A stretch of 64,000 bases of DNA from assembly GCA_918026815.1 (NCBI GenBank), contig CAKJVC010000010.1, forward strand, positions 1,242,501 through 1,306,500, read 5' to 3'. The position numbers were made by a program, and so were the translations under genes. The notes under the pieces are model-generated. The model was not told the origin of the DNA. It searched no databases and was given only the letters and a program-made list of their open reading frames with translations. Of this stretch, positions 21,270 to 32,683 are shown piece after piece. The stretch's first letter is position 1; each line of letters begins with the position of its first letter. The stretch comes from Chalara sp. BL73. Taxonomy: Eukaryota; Ascomycota; Leotiomycetes; Helotiales.

Positions 21270-22108
21270 CAATAATGCGCGTACCTGTGAGATTATAGAA
21301 GAAGTATCTGAGGAAGAGGATTCTGAGTAGTTTTCTTCAATTATAAGTATTATGGTCGAAATATTGTAATATTTGTTGGAGTAGCGGCCCATAGGCGATG
21401 AGATGAAAAGATGCCCATCTTTCGTTACCCCAGGCTCCAGCGCTGGCAAGAATATTTGGGGCGATAGAAGCGTCAGGCTTTGGCGGAGTATTGAGCCAAC
21501 TTCAAACTTCTAATTCCGGACATTCTGGGATTTTGGGCACGAATAATTCGATGCGGCAATGAGACGTGTTGATCGCGATGGTGGGGGTTCTGGAATAGAA
21601 GCTTTGGAGGGGCAATGTTGAGACTGTAAGCCTAGAATTTAAGGTGCTTACTCCGCCGTCCAGCCTTTGCATCAAAATCCGCTGCTCTTCCATGGAAAAG
21701 ATTAGCTCGCCGACTTATTAAATCATTTAAAGTATTTCAATTATTCTTGAGAAGTTTCAAGCTTTCAATTTAAAAATCATCCGCCCCAATCGTAATTTCA
21801 ATCCCAGCCCAGTCCGTTTTGTTCGGGACTCTTTACATGTTCAATAACTGGCGCATGCTCGTTTCGAAAAAGCGTGACTGGAATGACTGCCTGTTCTTCT
21901 GGGGGCCATTTTCATAAAGCCTTAGCGGTATGCATTTCGCGCCTTCAGTCAATCACCATCTATATGTGATATCACAAATTCCCTTCATTATTGCTCGCCG
22001 CTCGATTTTTTTACATCTAGCATTCAAATCTTGATATGCCCGAGAGCATCATCAGGAGGAAAACTGGTCGCTTGCGCTTTGGAACGAGAATTCATACGAG
22101 AAGGCTTC
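21270..22108. other. No gene seen; includes upstream region of the RGS gene
   Basis: Short minus-strand open frames (21117-21449, 21502-21693) show no known motif. 21700-22108 is the likely promoter and 5' leader of the gene starting at 22109; no unambiguous control site was identified. Confidence 0.4.
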
Positions 22109-25100
22109 ATGTCTTCAGGGGGTTTTCAACAGCCTTCGAGGCCACTGAGTCTTTCCATACCAGCGGCCGGTTCATATAGTCATCGACAACCAACACTGCA
22201 AGAGATTCTAGGGAATACAGCACCGGTCCCATGGACTCTCAGTGCTTTCATGACATTTCTCTCACAAAACCACTGCTTGGAAACCTTGGAATTCACGATG
22301 GATGTTCAGAGATATACCACACATTACAGAGATCTAATGGGGGGTCCTCCGATAAGTTCGGACTGTAAGTATTTGTGTATGTTATGGGAAAAGCTGTTAG
22401 GCGCTTATATTGCACCGAATGGGCCAAGAGAAGTCCCCTTACCTACCAATATCCGGGATCATCTTCTGTCTCTACCATGCATCGACACTCCTCCGGATGC
22501 TAGCGAACTGGAATCAGCTGCCAGGATTAACTATGAGCTCATGGAAAAGAGTGTACTGGTACCTTTTATCAACTATGTTGCGTCTGTACGGGCCCTACAA
22601 CCTTTGGACAGCCTACGGATAGGAGATGAGACTCTTCCCCATGAATGGTCACCATCTTCTGCGCGATCTCGAGACCATACAGATGACGGTATTAACGGAA
22701 ACAGCACTTCCATGCAATCATACAAAGGGCCATCTTCGCGGCTTTCACAACAATCTCGCTTCAACGCTAACTTAGGCCGCGCCAATTCATCTCATCTTCC
22801 CCACTTCATGCCTAGTTCCTCATCGGTATCGCTTTCGATAGAGCAACCAGAGAGCCTCAAAGGTGCTAGTACTAACTCATCTTCGGAATCCGATTTGGAA
22901 CTAGCCCATCCTCCCAACTCTCCTATCGGCTTTCCACCAGCCTCTGATGCAGGAGTTTTTGGAGTCGCTCCAGGGACAAATCCAAAGGCCACACGACCCA
23001 AAAGCAGCTGGAAGAAGATGGGTGAGAGGCTAGGTTGGAACAAGAGTCGGACAGATCATAATTCAAGGTTCAATTTGAGTAGTCGGCCATACCCTTTGGA
23101 TAGAGAAACGAGCGATGAAATTGACGCCAGGGGTTTAAAAGTGCAACAAGTCATGTCGTCAGCTGACGAGTCCGGAATAAATCTCGCAACGATCGCAACG
23201 GCCACAACGGTCAGTACTCTTATCGGTGACAGCCACAGCCACAATGATTTTACCATTGACGTGAGCACGATTCCCAGCTCTACAGCAAGCATACAACCAG
23301 TTACAACTATCGCATCGGACATCTACGGCTGGGAAGAAGTACCAGATCGCAAGGCCAGCATAGAAAGTCACAACGCCTGGGAGGCAGAAACGGCAAGAAG
23401 CTTACTGAGCGGCAGAGGGGCAATAGGAGCGCAACTCCGAGGCGGAGTTCATGAGCTTCAGTACAAGCGACTACAAAGCAAGAAAAAGAGTTTGTTATAC
23501 AGAGTTCTGAACCTCACTAAACGACAGGGTTCCGAAGACTCTGAGATGTCATATCCACTTCCATCTTCTTCAGATGGACACACCACATCTCAAGCAGATC
23601 GCTCCCCATCACAATCTCTCATTGGATATAGCGCGAAGGGTGCTTCTTCGAAGCATCCTAAAAGCATCGCAGGTTCTACTGATGTCGCAAGTAGGCGGCC
23701 AATGGTCCTAGCTAGGGAGTTGTTGAATGAAGAGAAAATAGGACAAATGGCTAAATATGGGGATTCCTATAACCACCGCCTCGATGAAAAGACGGCCTTT
23801 GCACTCGAGATGTATGGACTACATCGCAGAACAAGTAATGATAGTGATAACTCTGGGCCATCTACTGCTTCATCGACTGCGCAAAGCATTTCTACTATGG
23901 CTAGTCTTTCGTCTATGTCATCTATCTTAGGCCGAGAAGGAGCTGCAGAGCGGCTAATAGAGGTTCTACTGGGAGACTCAATACTCCGAAAACTTTACCA
24001 AGAAGCCCTCTCAAGAGTTACTGTTAAAAGGCTTGAACGCAACCTTCGCCGGATGTTCAAACTATTTGCTGTTGACCTGCACAAAGAAGCAAAAACTCTA
24101 GGACAGAGAGGAGCCGCTAGATTTGTTCGAAATCAAGCGAGGAATTCCGCGCATATAATTTGCAACAAACTTGGGCGAGGAACTTCCGTGGTTGAGCCGA
24201 AATCATTGAATCCTACCATTGAGCCAAGGCTACTAACTCAAGACGTACTGGGAGATGAATCAGATGACGATAGCGATTCTGATAGTCGAGATGACGACCC
24301 TGTAGGATTGGAGCAGTTGGAGAGATTCATTGTCGCGACAATGGCTTTTGAGTCCCTTCGTTCGAATTTAAGACTGTTCGTCTACCCAGTCGAAGCAAGC
24401 GAAATGAGCGATAAAACGATCCACGATTCATTGGCTGAGGATATAATCCCTGGGGCAATGAATTTTGAGAAGAATGACCTTCATGTGTCGGATTGTCAAT
24501 TATCCGGTATAGATGAGAGTAGAGCTGAATTAACTTATGTCAACTTGACGGATAAAGGGCAACTATTGCCCCATCCAGCGAACATAGAGCAAGGACATAT
24601 GGCTAAAGAAGTAAGCGAGTTTGGACGACACGAATATGGAGCGAGTTTGAAGAATATTCTATCGAAATTCGCTGCCGCTGCTCAAATGCTGTGGCGATGG
24701 GAGCCAGTGATCCCGGATGGTAAGAGAAGAGTGAGATGGAAATGCGTAAGGCCACCCTCTGATTTCAATACGGTCAAATTATTGCTGAATCTTTTTATAG
24801 AAATGTGGTCAATTTATATACGATGACTTTGAAGAGATGCAGATAGGTGCTGTAGAGCGTCTCGAATCCTCTCTAAACAATCAAAGTTCCAACTCAAATG
24901 CTGGTACTAATAGCTTCAATGACTCTGGAATGCCTATTGCAACTATGCATAGCTTCATATCTAATAGTGTTCAAAGCTTAAGGAAGATGATAGGAAAGAA
25001 AGACGTGGAACTACCGCAACACGCACCTGAGACAATATCAACGGCCCAGATGCCAACTACTCCGCCTGATCCTCCACCAGAGATGCTATACCTTCTGCTC

Positions 25101-25730
25101 TGCTATCGCGAAGGCATATACGCTACTAAACTCCTTCAACTCCCGATCGCCGATCTAGTATCAGACAGCCAGCTCTTCTCCGCCTTACGTTCCCAATACA
25201 AATCCATGCGCGGCCAGTGGCGGTCATTCATATCTTTCCGCACACTCACCGGCATCAGATTCGTCCGCTTCGAAATGTATAAGAAAAGCCAGTCTGTTGA
25301 TATCCGCAAAAAGGATGACATCCCGCCTGCGGACCATATCGAGTACAAGTATGCCCCAGTACCTATCGACATTATCCCACCTGTAGGCGAGAACCAGCTT
25401 ATGCACTTCTTTCACCATCCTGAGCATGCCGAAGATGAGCCTGCTTGCCTCGATCGCTTTCCGAAGAAGCTGAGAGAGCGGTTCGCTGTCTGCAACGGCA
25501 AAGCCACCGGAACTGGGTGGGGACTCCATCTCGTTGAAGGATGGGATTCAAAGAAGACGTGGATTATGTGTTTCGTTTTGTTTGGGCTGGGCAGCTCTTT
25601 GTGGGGGATATTGTGGACTGTGTTTAAGAAGAGTGCGCAGGATGCTTTCGCGATTTCTGGATTTACGGTTGCTGTTGCCCTATTGACAATTGGCTTTACG
25701 CAAGCAATGACTGAAAATATAAATGTGTAA
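22109..25730 (+). CDS. RGS-domain protein with C-terminal membrane segments
   Basis: Exons 22109-24745 and 24801-25730, intron 55 bp (GTAAGG...ATAG), giving about 1188 residues. Start chosen at the first in-frame ATG (MSSGGFQQ); the frame is open 78 bases further upstream but without an ATG. N-terminal RGS-like domain (about 25-185: PTLQEILGNTAPVPWTLSAF ... CMLWEKLLGAYI ... NIRDHLLSLP), expected to act on G-alpha subunits. Then a long Ser-rich low-complexity middle (about 190-720), an acidic stretch DESDDDSDSDSRDDD, a CxCG motif formed across the splice site (RWKCKCGQFIYDDFEE) and a C-terminal module with IRFVRFEMYKK, PPVGENQLMHFFHHP, GWGLHLVEGWD, ending in two hydrophobic helices (about residues 1125-1180). 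That C-terminal module with CxCG...DDF...GxHLVEG occurs in many fungal proteins of unknown function. The splice join is supported by exact frame and motif continuity. Confidence 0.88.
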
Positions 25731-25774
25731 TATAGGCACTCAGAGCCGCTAAGTGGGCTACGAATATAGTTTTG

Positions 25775-25900
25775 CACCAAACTAGATGGTATATACCAGC
25801 CAAATAGTATGTGCACACCAATTATTGCGTGCAAACCAGATGGTGTATACAAACTAAGTTCAGTATACAAGCTAAATAGCGTATACAGCAGCCAATTGGT
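25775..25900. repeat. Degenerate short repeats
   Basis: Irregular units such as CAAACTAGATGGTATATACC, CAAACCAGATGGTGTATAC and CAAGCTAAATAGCGTATAC recur three to five times just after the RGS gene stop codon. Confidence 0.5.
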
Positions 25901-26239
25901 TAGGATAGTGCTGGTTCGGGCGCTTTCTCAGCTAAAAGCTTTGAACCCAGAATAGAAGAAGCAAGGAACCATAATCACACCGGCAAGAGCGTAGCCAATA
26001 GCCGCTATGCCTTTCCCCACGCGATACGCATCCGACATGAATCTACCTTTTTTACTGGCCGCTTGCTATTTCTTTTAGTGGCCTGAAGCAAGCAACGCCC
26101 CGCCCTGGAAACGAGGCTCTTGCGCAATAAGAGCTGACAGCCGGGGTGGAATTTAGAACGAGAGATATTCGGGATATGTTGAGGGGGCAGAGCCGGGGCT
26201 TTTTAATTAAAATATAGGCTTTCATAACCGCCCGGCTAT

Positions 26240-26408
26240 CGTCACAGCGCGCTCTGTGCATCTACGGATACAGGGGGCAGTGGTGGTATAATGCAAGAAT
26301 TTAAAGCTGAAGAAGGAAAAGGAGCCCGAGCAGAGCAGACTATATATACACGAGGGGCTCTGAAAGCTCGGCTAATATATGTCCCGTGTGCGCCGGAGGG
26401 ACGTGACA
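26240..26408 (+). repeat. LTR family B, diverged copy
   Basis: About 169 bp, TCGTCACAGCGCGCT...GGGACGTGACA, with TATATATA near 26340. Flanks GCTAT and AAGAG do not match. Confidence 0.75.
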
Positions 26409-26688
26409 AAGAGCGTGTGGCAGCTCTCTCTTAAGTGCCTCAATTACGAAAATACTAAACTAAGGAGAAAAGTAGAGCTCGAGAGCTGTTGGCTAAGTCA
26501 GGTTCCCAGTCCATGGGCCACTTGTCCCAATTAAGGAACACAGGCGAGCTGGCCATGTGCTAACCGTGATAGGCAGAGGGTGCCTTAATTAACGGCTCAA
26601 ATACTAATAGCGAGTGCCTGTTTGCTTAACGTGTATTTATACAGTACTAATATTACACCGTCCTATACGCTCGAAAAATCTATCTAAT

Positions 26689-29600
26689 CTACCCATCTTC
26701 AGTACTTTGGACTGACAATATAATGCCCTCTTGCTCAGCTTTCCATATATCTAAAGCTGTGCAGGATGATATAGTATGTGGATGATTAAGCCCCAAGACC
26801 CGTTTCCGTGATTGTACACACTCTTCCATCAGCCTTACAGCTTCAACTTCTCGGCCGATTCCTTTCCACGTAAATGCCAGATTGTTCATGCTGGTCAGCG
26901 TGTCAGGATGATCCGCACCGAGTTTCTTTTTGCAAGTCTCCATCACTTGCACTTCTAGCTTTTCAGCAGCGTCCCACCGGCCTTGATTCCCAAGCGTCGA
27001 CGCTAAATTGGCCATACTAGCCAGCGTCCTAGGATGGTCCGCGCCGAGTTTTGTTTTGCTCGTTTCCATCACTTGCACATCTAGCTTTTCAGCAGCGTCC
27101 CACCGACCTTGATTCCAGTATGTCGACGCTAAATTAGATATGCTGATCAGTGTGTCAGGATGGTCCGCGCCGAGTTTCTTTTTGTGAGTTTCCACTACTT
27201 GCACTTCTAGCTTTTCAGCAGCGTCCCACTGACCTTGATTCCAGTATGTCGACGCTAAGTTGGCCATGCTGGCCAGTGTGCTGGGGTGGTCCGCGCCGAG
27301 TTTCCTTTTGCGAGTTTCCGTTACTTGTACAAACAACTTTTCAGCAGCGTCCCACCGGCCTTGATTCCAAAACGTCGACGCTAAGTTGGCCATACTGGTC
27401 AGCGTGTCAGGATGGTCCGCGCCGAGATTCTTTTTGCGAGTCTCTATTACTTGCACTTCTAGCTTTTCAGCAGCGCCCCACCGACCTTGATTCCGGTACG
27501 TCGACGCTAAATTAGATATGCTGATCAGTGTGTCAGGATGGTCCGCGCCGAGATTCTTTTTGCTCGTTTCCGCTACTTGCACAAACAACTTTTCAGCAGC
27601 GTTCCACCGGCCTTGATTCCAAAACGTCGACGCTAAGTTGGCTATACTGGTCAGCGTGTCAGGATGGTCCGCACCGAGATTCTTTTTGCGAGTTTCCATT
27701 ACTTGTACAAACAAATTTTCAGCAGCGTCCCACCGGCCTTGATTCCGGTATGTCAACGCTAAGTTAGCCATACTGGTCAGTGTGTCAGGATGGTCCGCGC
27801 CGAGATTCTTTTTGCTCGTTTCCATTACTTGCACAAACAACTTTTCAGCAGCGTCCCACTGGCCTTGACTCATGTACGTTGACGCTAAATTAGATATGCT
27901 GATCAGTGTGTCAGGATGGTCCGCGCCGAGTTTCTTCTTGCGAGTTTCCATCACTTGCACTTCTAGCTTTTCAGCAGCGCCCCATCGGCCATTAAGCGTA
28001 TATGCTAAGCCCACTAGTGTCATACTATTCAGCGTATTATCGTGCTTATAACCGAAAATCTTTTTTCGAACTTTCATTGCTTGAATCGCCATTTTCTCCG
28101 CTTCTATCCCTTTTCCTATTTTCCAGGCGTACCATGCGGCTTTGTAAAGTATTGAAGCCCAGTCTTTTAACGAATCTTGCTCGTCCGGCTGCTGTGCTAC
28201 TGCCGATTGTGCGTGCGGGAAAAGCATCTGACATTTCGCCCAATTCTTATACTCTCCCGTTGGAAATTCTGCGTAAAGATTTTTGACAAATTGCTGTTTC
28301 CACTTTTCTTGCTGTTTGTGAGCTTTAAGCCATTCTCGTGTAGCTAGCTGTACTAGTCCGTGCATTTCGAAAGTTGTACCGTCCGTATTAACAAAAATGA
28401 ATGAGTAATTACGTAAAGCTAAAATATCGTCTTCAAACCTATCACTAACGCTAGACTGTGATGTTTTATCTCCATCGTCGTCACTATAATTAGCATCATT
28501 ATTCAAAGAACTATCGTGCTCGTTCTTTTCCTGGTCTTGCCACAAGTTTCTCTGCTCGCTTCGATTTCGAAGCAGAGTCTCAGGAATTCCTTGCCGGTCA
28601 AAAAAGCTCATGAGTGACAACAAATCAGCAGCTGATGGTCTTATCTCACGAATATGATCGAATGATATTTGCCATGTAACAATAATAGAGTTCTTTGCCT
28701 CCCGGTCTCGACGAAGCTGTTCGCCCTGGTAGTTAAGAAGACTAGTTCTTTTGTGATCACTCTTCCGAAAGTCCTCCAGATACCTTTGCACAGAATAGCG
28801 CGGCACTCTTTGGGAGATGTATGTAGCAGCCTGAACGATAGCGAGCGGCATGAATTCAAGGGCTGTAACGAGCTCCGAGGTATCATCGCCGTCGTCATGC
28901 CTTCCTAGCTTGTTCTCGAATAGTGCCAGCGCATCTGCCTTGCCCATCGGCTCAACTGCGATAATATTACGCTGATCAACCAGCTTTAGCGCGGCGCTTT
29001 CGCTTCGTGTTGTTATAAGAATCGATCCATTCAGGCACTGCGGAATATACTCCACCAATGGTCGTGAGTTCTCACTCCTTATGCCGTTCGTTTGGCCATC
29101 CTGGCCGGCGCATTGATCCTCGACGAGGAAGCCAGCATCATCCACATTGTCTAGTATAAGAACCCACTCTTTCCTATCATCGCACAGCCAGTCGTGCACA
29201 AGCTGGAAAATATTGGCAGTTGGATTCCGCCGCCCAAATATCTTGACGCGGTCCGCAATATCTCGAAAGCTCTGCTCAAATCGGGCGGCATTGCTTGTGT
29301 GGACCCAAAAAACCCACGTATTGGGGGATCGGTCTTTGATTTGATATGCGTATTCGATGGCGAGTTGCGACTTGCTTCACAGCAGTTAGCTATAGTAGTA
29401 GCAAAAGCGTTTGCGCCTACCCAACGCCACCCAGGCCAACGAGCGCAGTTCGAGACCCTAAAACAGCGCATTTCTGGTGGATCTGATCAAGTATTCCTCT
29501 CTGGACAAAGTCTGTGTCGCGACTGAAGGGTATGACGATTGATGGGTTTGGCGGGGTCTCTAGTCGCTCGGGAGCTGGCCGCCGTTAGCGCCGTTAAGCT

Positions 29601-29722
29601 TGGACGTTTTGCAACTCACCAGTAGGGGTATGGTGATGAATATTGACTGGACCGACCGAACCGTTGATATTCCCGGCCTGGAAGCCGATGTTGCCGTCGC
29701 CAAAAGATATCGTGGATGCCAT
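26689..29722 (-). CDS. NB-ARC-TPR STAND receptor with N-terminal amyloid-like motif
   Basis: Exons (minus): 29722-29620, 29559-29421, 29374-26689; introns of 60 and 46 bp (GTGAGT...TAG, GTAGGC...AAG). Total 2928 nt, 975 residues, frame intact. Start at MASTISF; an in-frame ATG 63 bases upstream is possible. Residues 6-22 read SFGDGNIGFQAGNINGS, a G/N-rich motif like those of the NACHT_sigma-type N-termini proposed to form signalling amyloids. Then a short linker (ETPPNPSIVIPFSRD), NB-ARC NTPase with P-loop GLGGVGKSQLA (about 76-86, built across intron 2), kinase-2 LILDNVDD (about 155) and GSILITTRS, then about 11 tetratricopeptide units of 42 residues (LGADHPDTLTS-type, about 505-940). The central units are near identical. 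Architecture predicts ligand-triggered oligomerisation. The divergent gene at 29907 carries a matching motif but is decayed. Confidence 0.93.
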
Positions 29723-29906
29723 CGTATCTGTGTGGTTTCTCGACAGAGTATTAACAGCAGCTGAGTCCGTGATGTAGTTCGTCATCCTTCAGCCGCAGCG
29801 GCTTGCCGCTACATTACCCTCCAATCAGGTTGAACGGCGCCTCCAAAGCTTTAGCTCAAGTTTTATATCTTCGTTTTGCTCACAGCCTGGCTTTTGTCAT
29901 CAACAA
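29723..29906. promoter_or_regulatory. Short divergent intergenic region between NLR and partner gene
   Basis: 184 bp separate the two start codons, so both genes probably shared one promoter region. No TATA box or defined operator was identified. Inference from gene layout only. Confidence 0.5.
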
Positions 29907-30770
29907 ATGCAAATAACCGATTCTCTTAGTATTACCGCTAGCATTGTGAGCATTACCGTGCCAGCCTTGCACGGCACAAGACTGCTTCAAGAAGGTCCGC
30001 AGGAACTCAAAAGATACACCCCAAGCCGCCAAGCGTCTAACTAACGACCTGCACTCGGTCCACGCAGTAGATTGGAAGTCACCTGGTAAACGTGTAGCTA
30101 GGCAGTAAGAGGCGACGATTAGCAGCTGTACGCAAGCATGCGACCTTTTTTAGGCCGACCTTTAGAAGTGGATTAGACACTCAGAGGATGGAAAGCTAGC
30201 ATGGCTGGGCCGATCAAATGTGGGATTCTTCAAGAGTGGCCAAGTCTGGGCTATGTCGGAGCAGCTTCAAAGCTGTAAGCTTGCCATTAACCTCATCGTC
30301 GGCGTTACCACCTTGTGAGTAGCTCCATTTCGGCCTATTCAGTATAGAGGATGGTCCAATTTTCTCACAGGTATAGCTCTGTCCGCAATAGCTATACCAC
30401 GGAGGAAATAAGCAAAACAATATTTTCAACGCAAGCTGAGGTCAAAGGTGCTATTACCACGGCGGATATACAGCTGATAGTGTTGGGGAACAAGGTGGAA
30501 GAGATGAACCTCAGCGGCCATGATGGGGAAGCGGCTACACTGGCAGAAGGCAAAGCTGAGGCATTGCGGCAGCTTAAAAGAACGCAAAGCACTAGATGCG
30601 TTACGGAATTTGCTAGGTGAGCCGCTATCTAAGGCACAGGAAGACGCTGTTGCAAAGCAGCTGCAGGGAACCAGAGCGGTTCAACCACTGTAACGTCTGG
30701 CAACTTGACGTTCGGTGGAGGTAACAAGGGTTATCAGGCTGCGCATATCGCAGGAGGAGACTTCAGATGA
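29907..30770 (+). pseudogene. Decayed NLR partner (effector-like) with C-terminal amyloid-like motif
   Basis: Reads MQITDSLSITASIVSITVPA... at 29907, a helical N-terminal domain resembling the fungal STAND-associated N-terminal domain (PigL_N/HeLo-like type), then NVGFFKSGQVWAMSEQLQSC, an intron 30315-30370 (GTGAGT...CAG), a helical stretch (STQAEVKGAITTADIQL, EALRQL, ERKALDALRNLLGEPLSKAQEDAVAK), and a C-terminal tail with GNQSGSTTVTSGNLTFGGG ending at TGA 30768. The tail TFGGGNKGYQAAHIAGG aligns with residues 6-22 of the divergent NLR (9 of 17 identical). Damage: one extra A near 30012, one extra A near 30579, one missing base near 30655, and three in-frame stops (about 30108, 30153, 30165). 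The last two indels compensate each other. Fungal NLR-effector pairs commonly sit side by side like this; function here is inferred and the gene looks dead. Confidence 0.8.
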
Positions 30771-30841
30771 ATGAGGCTTGGCGGACAGTGAGAATAATAT
30801 CTGCGTTTTAGGCCCCGCTGGATGCTTTCTTTAGTTGGAAT

Positions 30842-31375
30842 ATGACAATGAACTCAAGCCACATTTATCTCATCACTGCTCCATCCTGCATGCCTGAAGC
30901 GAGCCCTTGCGCTCTGCCTTTTGGGTCCCACGATACCAACGCACCATTCACAGTTACTATGCCGACATTCAATTCGTCGAGCCATACGGGGCGCTACAAC
31001 AACACTTATGGGATTCACCAGCGCATGCCCCGTCCTTCGACTGTGAGACTTGTGATCGATCTTTTAGCAACGAGGAGGCTCTGGGGCCAAACCTGCATGA
31101 CACTCGCATTCACCAGCAGGATACAGAAACCTCTTTGGATGTCTTTTTCTGATCTGTCCCATGTTTGATTATCACCCTTCTCTTCCGCCAGCTATTTCGT
31201 ATGCCAACTTGCTTTGTCGCGCGATTGCTGTCGAGCCGCTTCCGATAACGCATGAGCATTGCGAGGAGGCGGGAGGCCGTGCAAAGAAAGTTGGTGAATC
31301 ATGCTGGCGCGGATCATGGACTGTACGAAGGGCATATATTAATATCGTTGATTTGATTGAATGGGGATGAAGACG
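30842..31375 (+). pseudogene. C2H2 zinc-finger protein relic
   Basis: A frame with FDCETCDRSFSNEEALGPNLHDTRIHQQ (about 31035-31120) has a C-x2-C-x12... finger: two Cys, then the first zinc His is preserved as LHDTRIH while the expected QHL has become PNL. It continues as LDVFF, stop, SFPMFDYHPSLPPA in another frame, then LCRAIAVEPLP...HCEEA and AYINIVDLIEWG. These blocks match the order in fungal C2H2-type proteins of unknown role. Two or more frame changes show decay. The start is uncertain. Confidence 0.65.
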
Positions 31376-31908
31376 TTAGAATAGCGAGGAACAGATCAGA
31401 CTGTTCGCAAAGAATGCTTGGGCTCTTGTTCGCTGTTCCGGCTCGGCGAGCTTCACAGCTCGTAGTTAAACTGCTTGTTGAGCTCTTTTTTTTTTGTTGG
31501 CGACCAGCTTGTTTTGTACTCGCAGCAAGGTTGATAGCAATATTTCCGTAGTTGGCAAGCTGAGAAGCCCTGTTTCGTCGCTCTTGAAAAAGCCGGGGGT
31601 TGCGTTCGGGACGCTCCTGGGTGTGTTGCGGCGATCTTGCTTTTGGCACTGCGTCGCGTACCGGTAGTGCCAGCTATTGTTGTACTAGTAACAAATAACC
31701 GAAGTGAGTAAATCAAAGGATGGATATAGAATCGAGAGCTTCTTGATTGCGCGGGGCGTAAGCTTACGAGCCGCGGCTTCTTCGAAGAAAAAGAAGGAGG
31801 CGAGCGCTGTTGTATGTCGCCGAGAGCTCCTCGAGCTTCGGGAACGATATTTTAGCTTCCGCAAAAGTAAACATCCGAGCCTCCTCAGGAGGGGCTCAAC
31901 CCGTGACA
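31376..31908. other. No gene recognised
   Basis: Open frames exist on both strands (31453-31716 minus, 31704-31985 plus) but none shows a recognisable domain. A T-run lies near 31485. Confidence 0.4.
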
Positions 31909-32025
31909 GTATGATACAATATAAGATTGCAAATTTTGCTGTGAGACGTATGCAAATTTCAAACTTCATACTGCGTGGTGTATAGTATTGCATTATAGAG
32001 GTCGATGTATCACGAGAATACTAAC
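31909..32025 (+). repeat. Dispersed AT-rich repeat, second copy
   Basis: TATGATACAATATAAGATTGCAAATTTT...GTGTATAGTATT matches 14005-14130 with scattered differences. Class unknown. Confidence 0.65.
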
Positions 32026-32489
32026 TCGATCGCTGGGTCAATCACTAGCTTCTGGTTCTTCTATAGGAAGGGGACCCTGGGTCTCAAAATTACAACACTT
32101 AGTAGGGAGAGTAGGCTCAATTTATTGCAACGCCCACATCGGTTAGCACGCTCCAGGAGCAGCTAAATTATAACCAAGAGCAGCAACGCTCCCACCAGCA
32201 GGATCCAGTAAAGCTCCAGTAATATGTACAGTCTTTCGTCAAAAGGGCCGCAGTTACCCGATAAGGCCGTTTTACCGTTCCATGATTGACAATCTGCGGC
32301 AGTAGAGATGCTTATCGTCCTTCACTTCGATGCAATGGCTCGGCAGTCGCACCTTTGATGCTTCGCCCGGCGTTAAGGACGAAATTAACGGGTTTATTAC
32401 ACAGAGCCACCCAGGTATGCATCTCTATGGATAATATTATGGGCTTGCTCCGGGGCCTGGTCCCGCCAAATACGTTCTTCATCAAGCTC
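32026..32489. other. Unrecognised, possibly degenerate coding sequence
   Basis: A plus-strand frame near 32320-32420 (FDASPGVKDEINGFITQSHPG) looks protein-like and appears interrupted by the LTR at 32490, but I do not recognise it. Confidence 0.3.
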
Positions 32490-32678
32490 TGTTGGTATGC
32501 CTCCTCCTTACCTTCCACGGGGCAACGGGCGTAGCTCTATAGGCCACGCTCTTGCTCTTGATGGATATGGTAATTGTTGTTGTATTCGGTTCTACTCTAG
32601 ATTCTACAAAATGGGGGTTGTGCGGACCACCTGACCTTAGTGGGTCATCCGCGGATCCGTAAACCCCTACTTCCTACA
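32490..32678 (+). repeat. Solo LTR, family F, second copy
   Basis: 189 bp, TGTTGGTATG...ACTTCCTACA, with a perfect 5-bp duplication AGCTC at 32485-32489 and 32679-32683. About 85 percent similar by eye to 3737-3930. Confidence 0.93.
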
Positions 32679-32683
32679 AGCTC

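Noticed and set aside
22031..22108. Extended N-terminus of the RGS protein
   Set aside because: The longer frame begins at TTG, not ATG; the first in-frame ATG is at 22109.
25928..26038. 36-residue minus-strand frame with one hydrophobic helix (MSDAYRVGKG...)
   Set aside because: Starts with ATG and could be a microprotein, but nothing beyond hydrophobicity supports it.
27150..27767. Repetitive plus-strand frames opposite the TPR units
   Set aside because: Antisense shadow of the 126-bp TPR repeat array; not a separate repeat protein.
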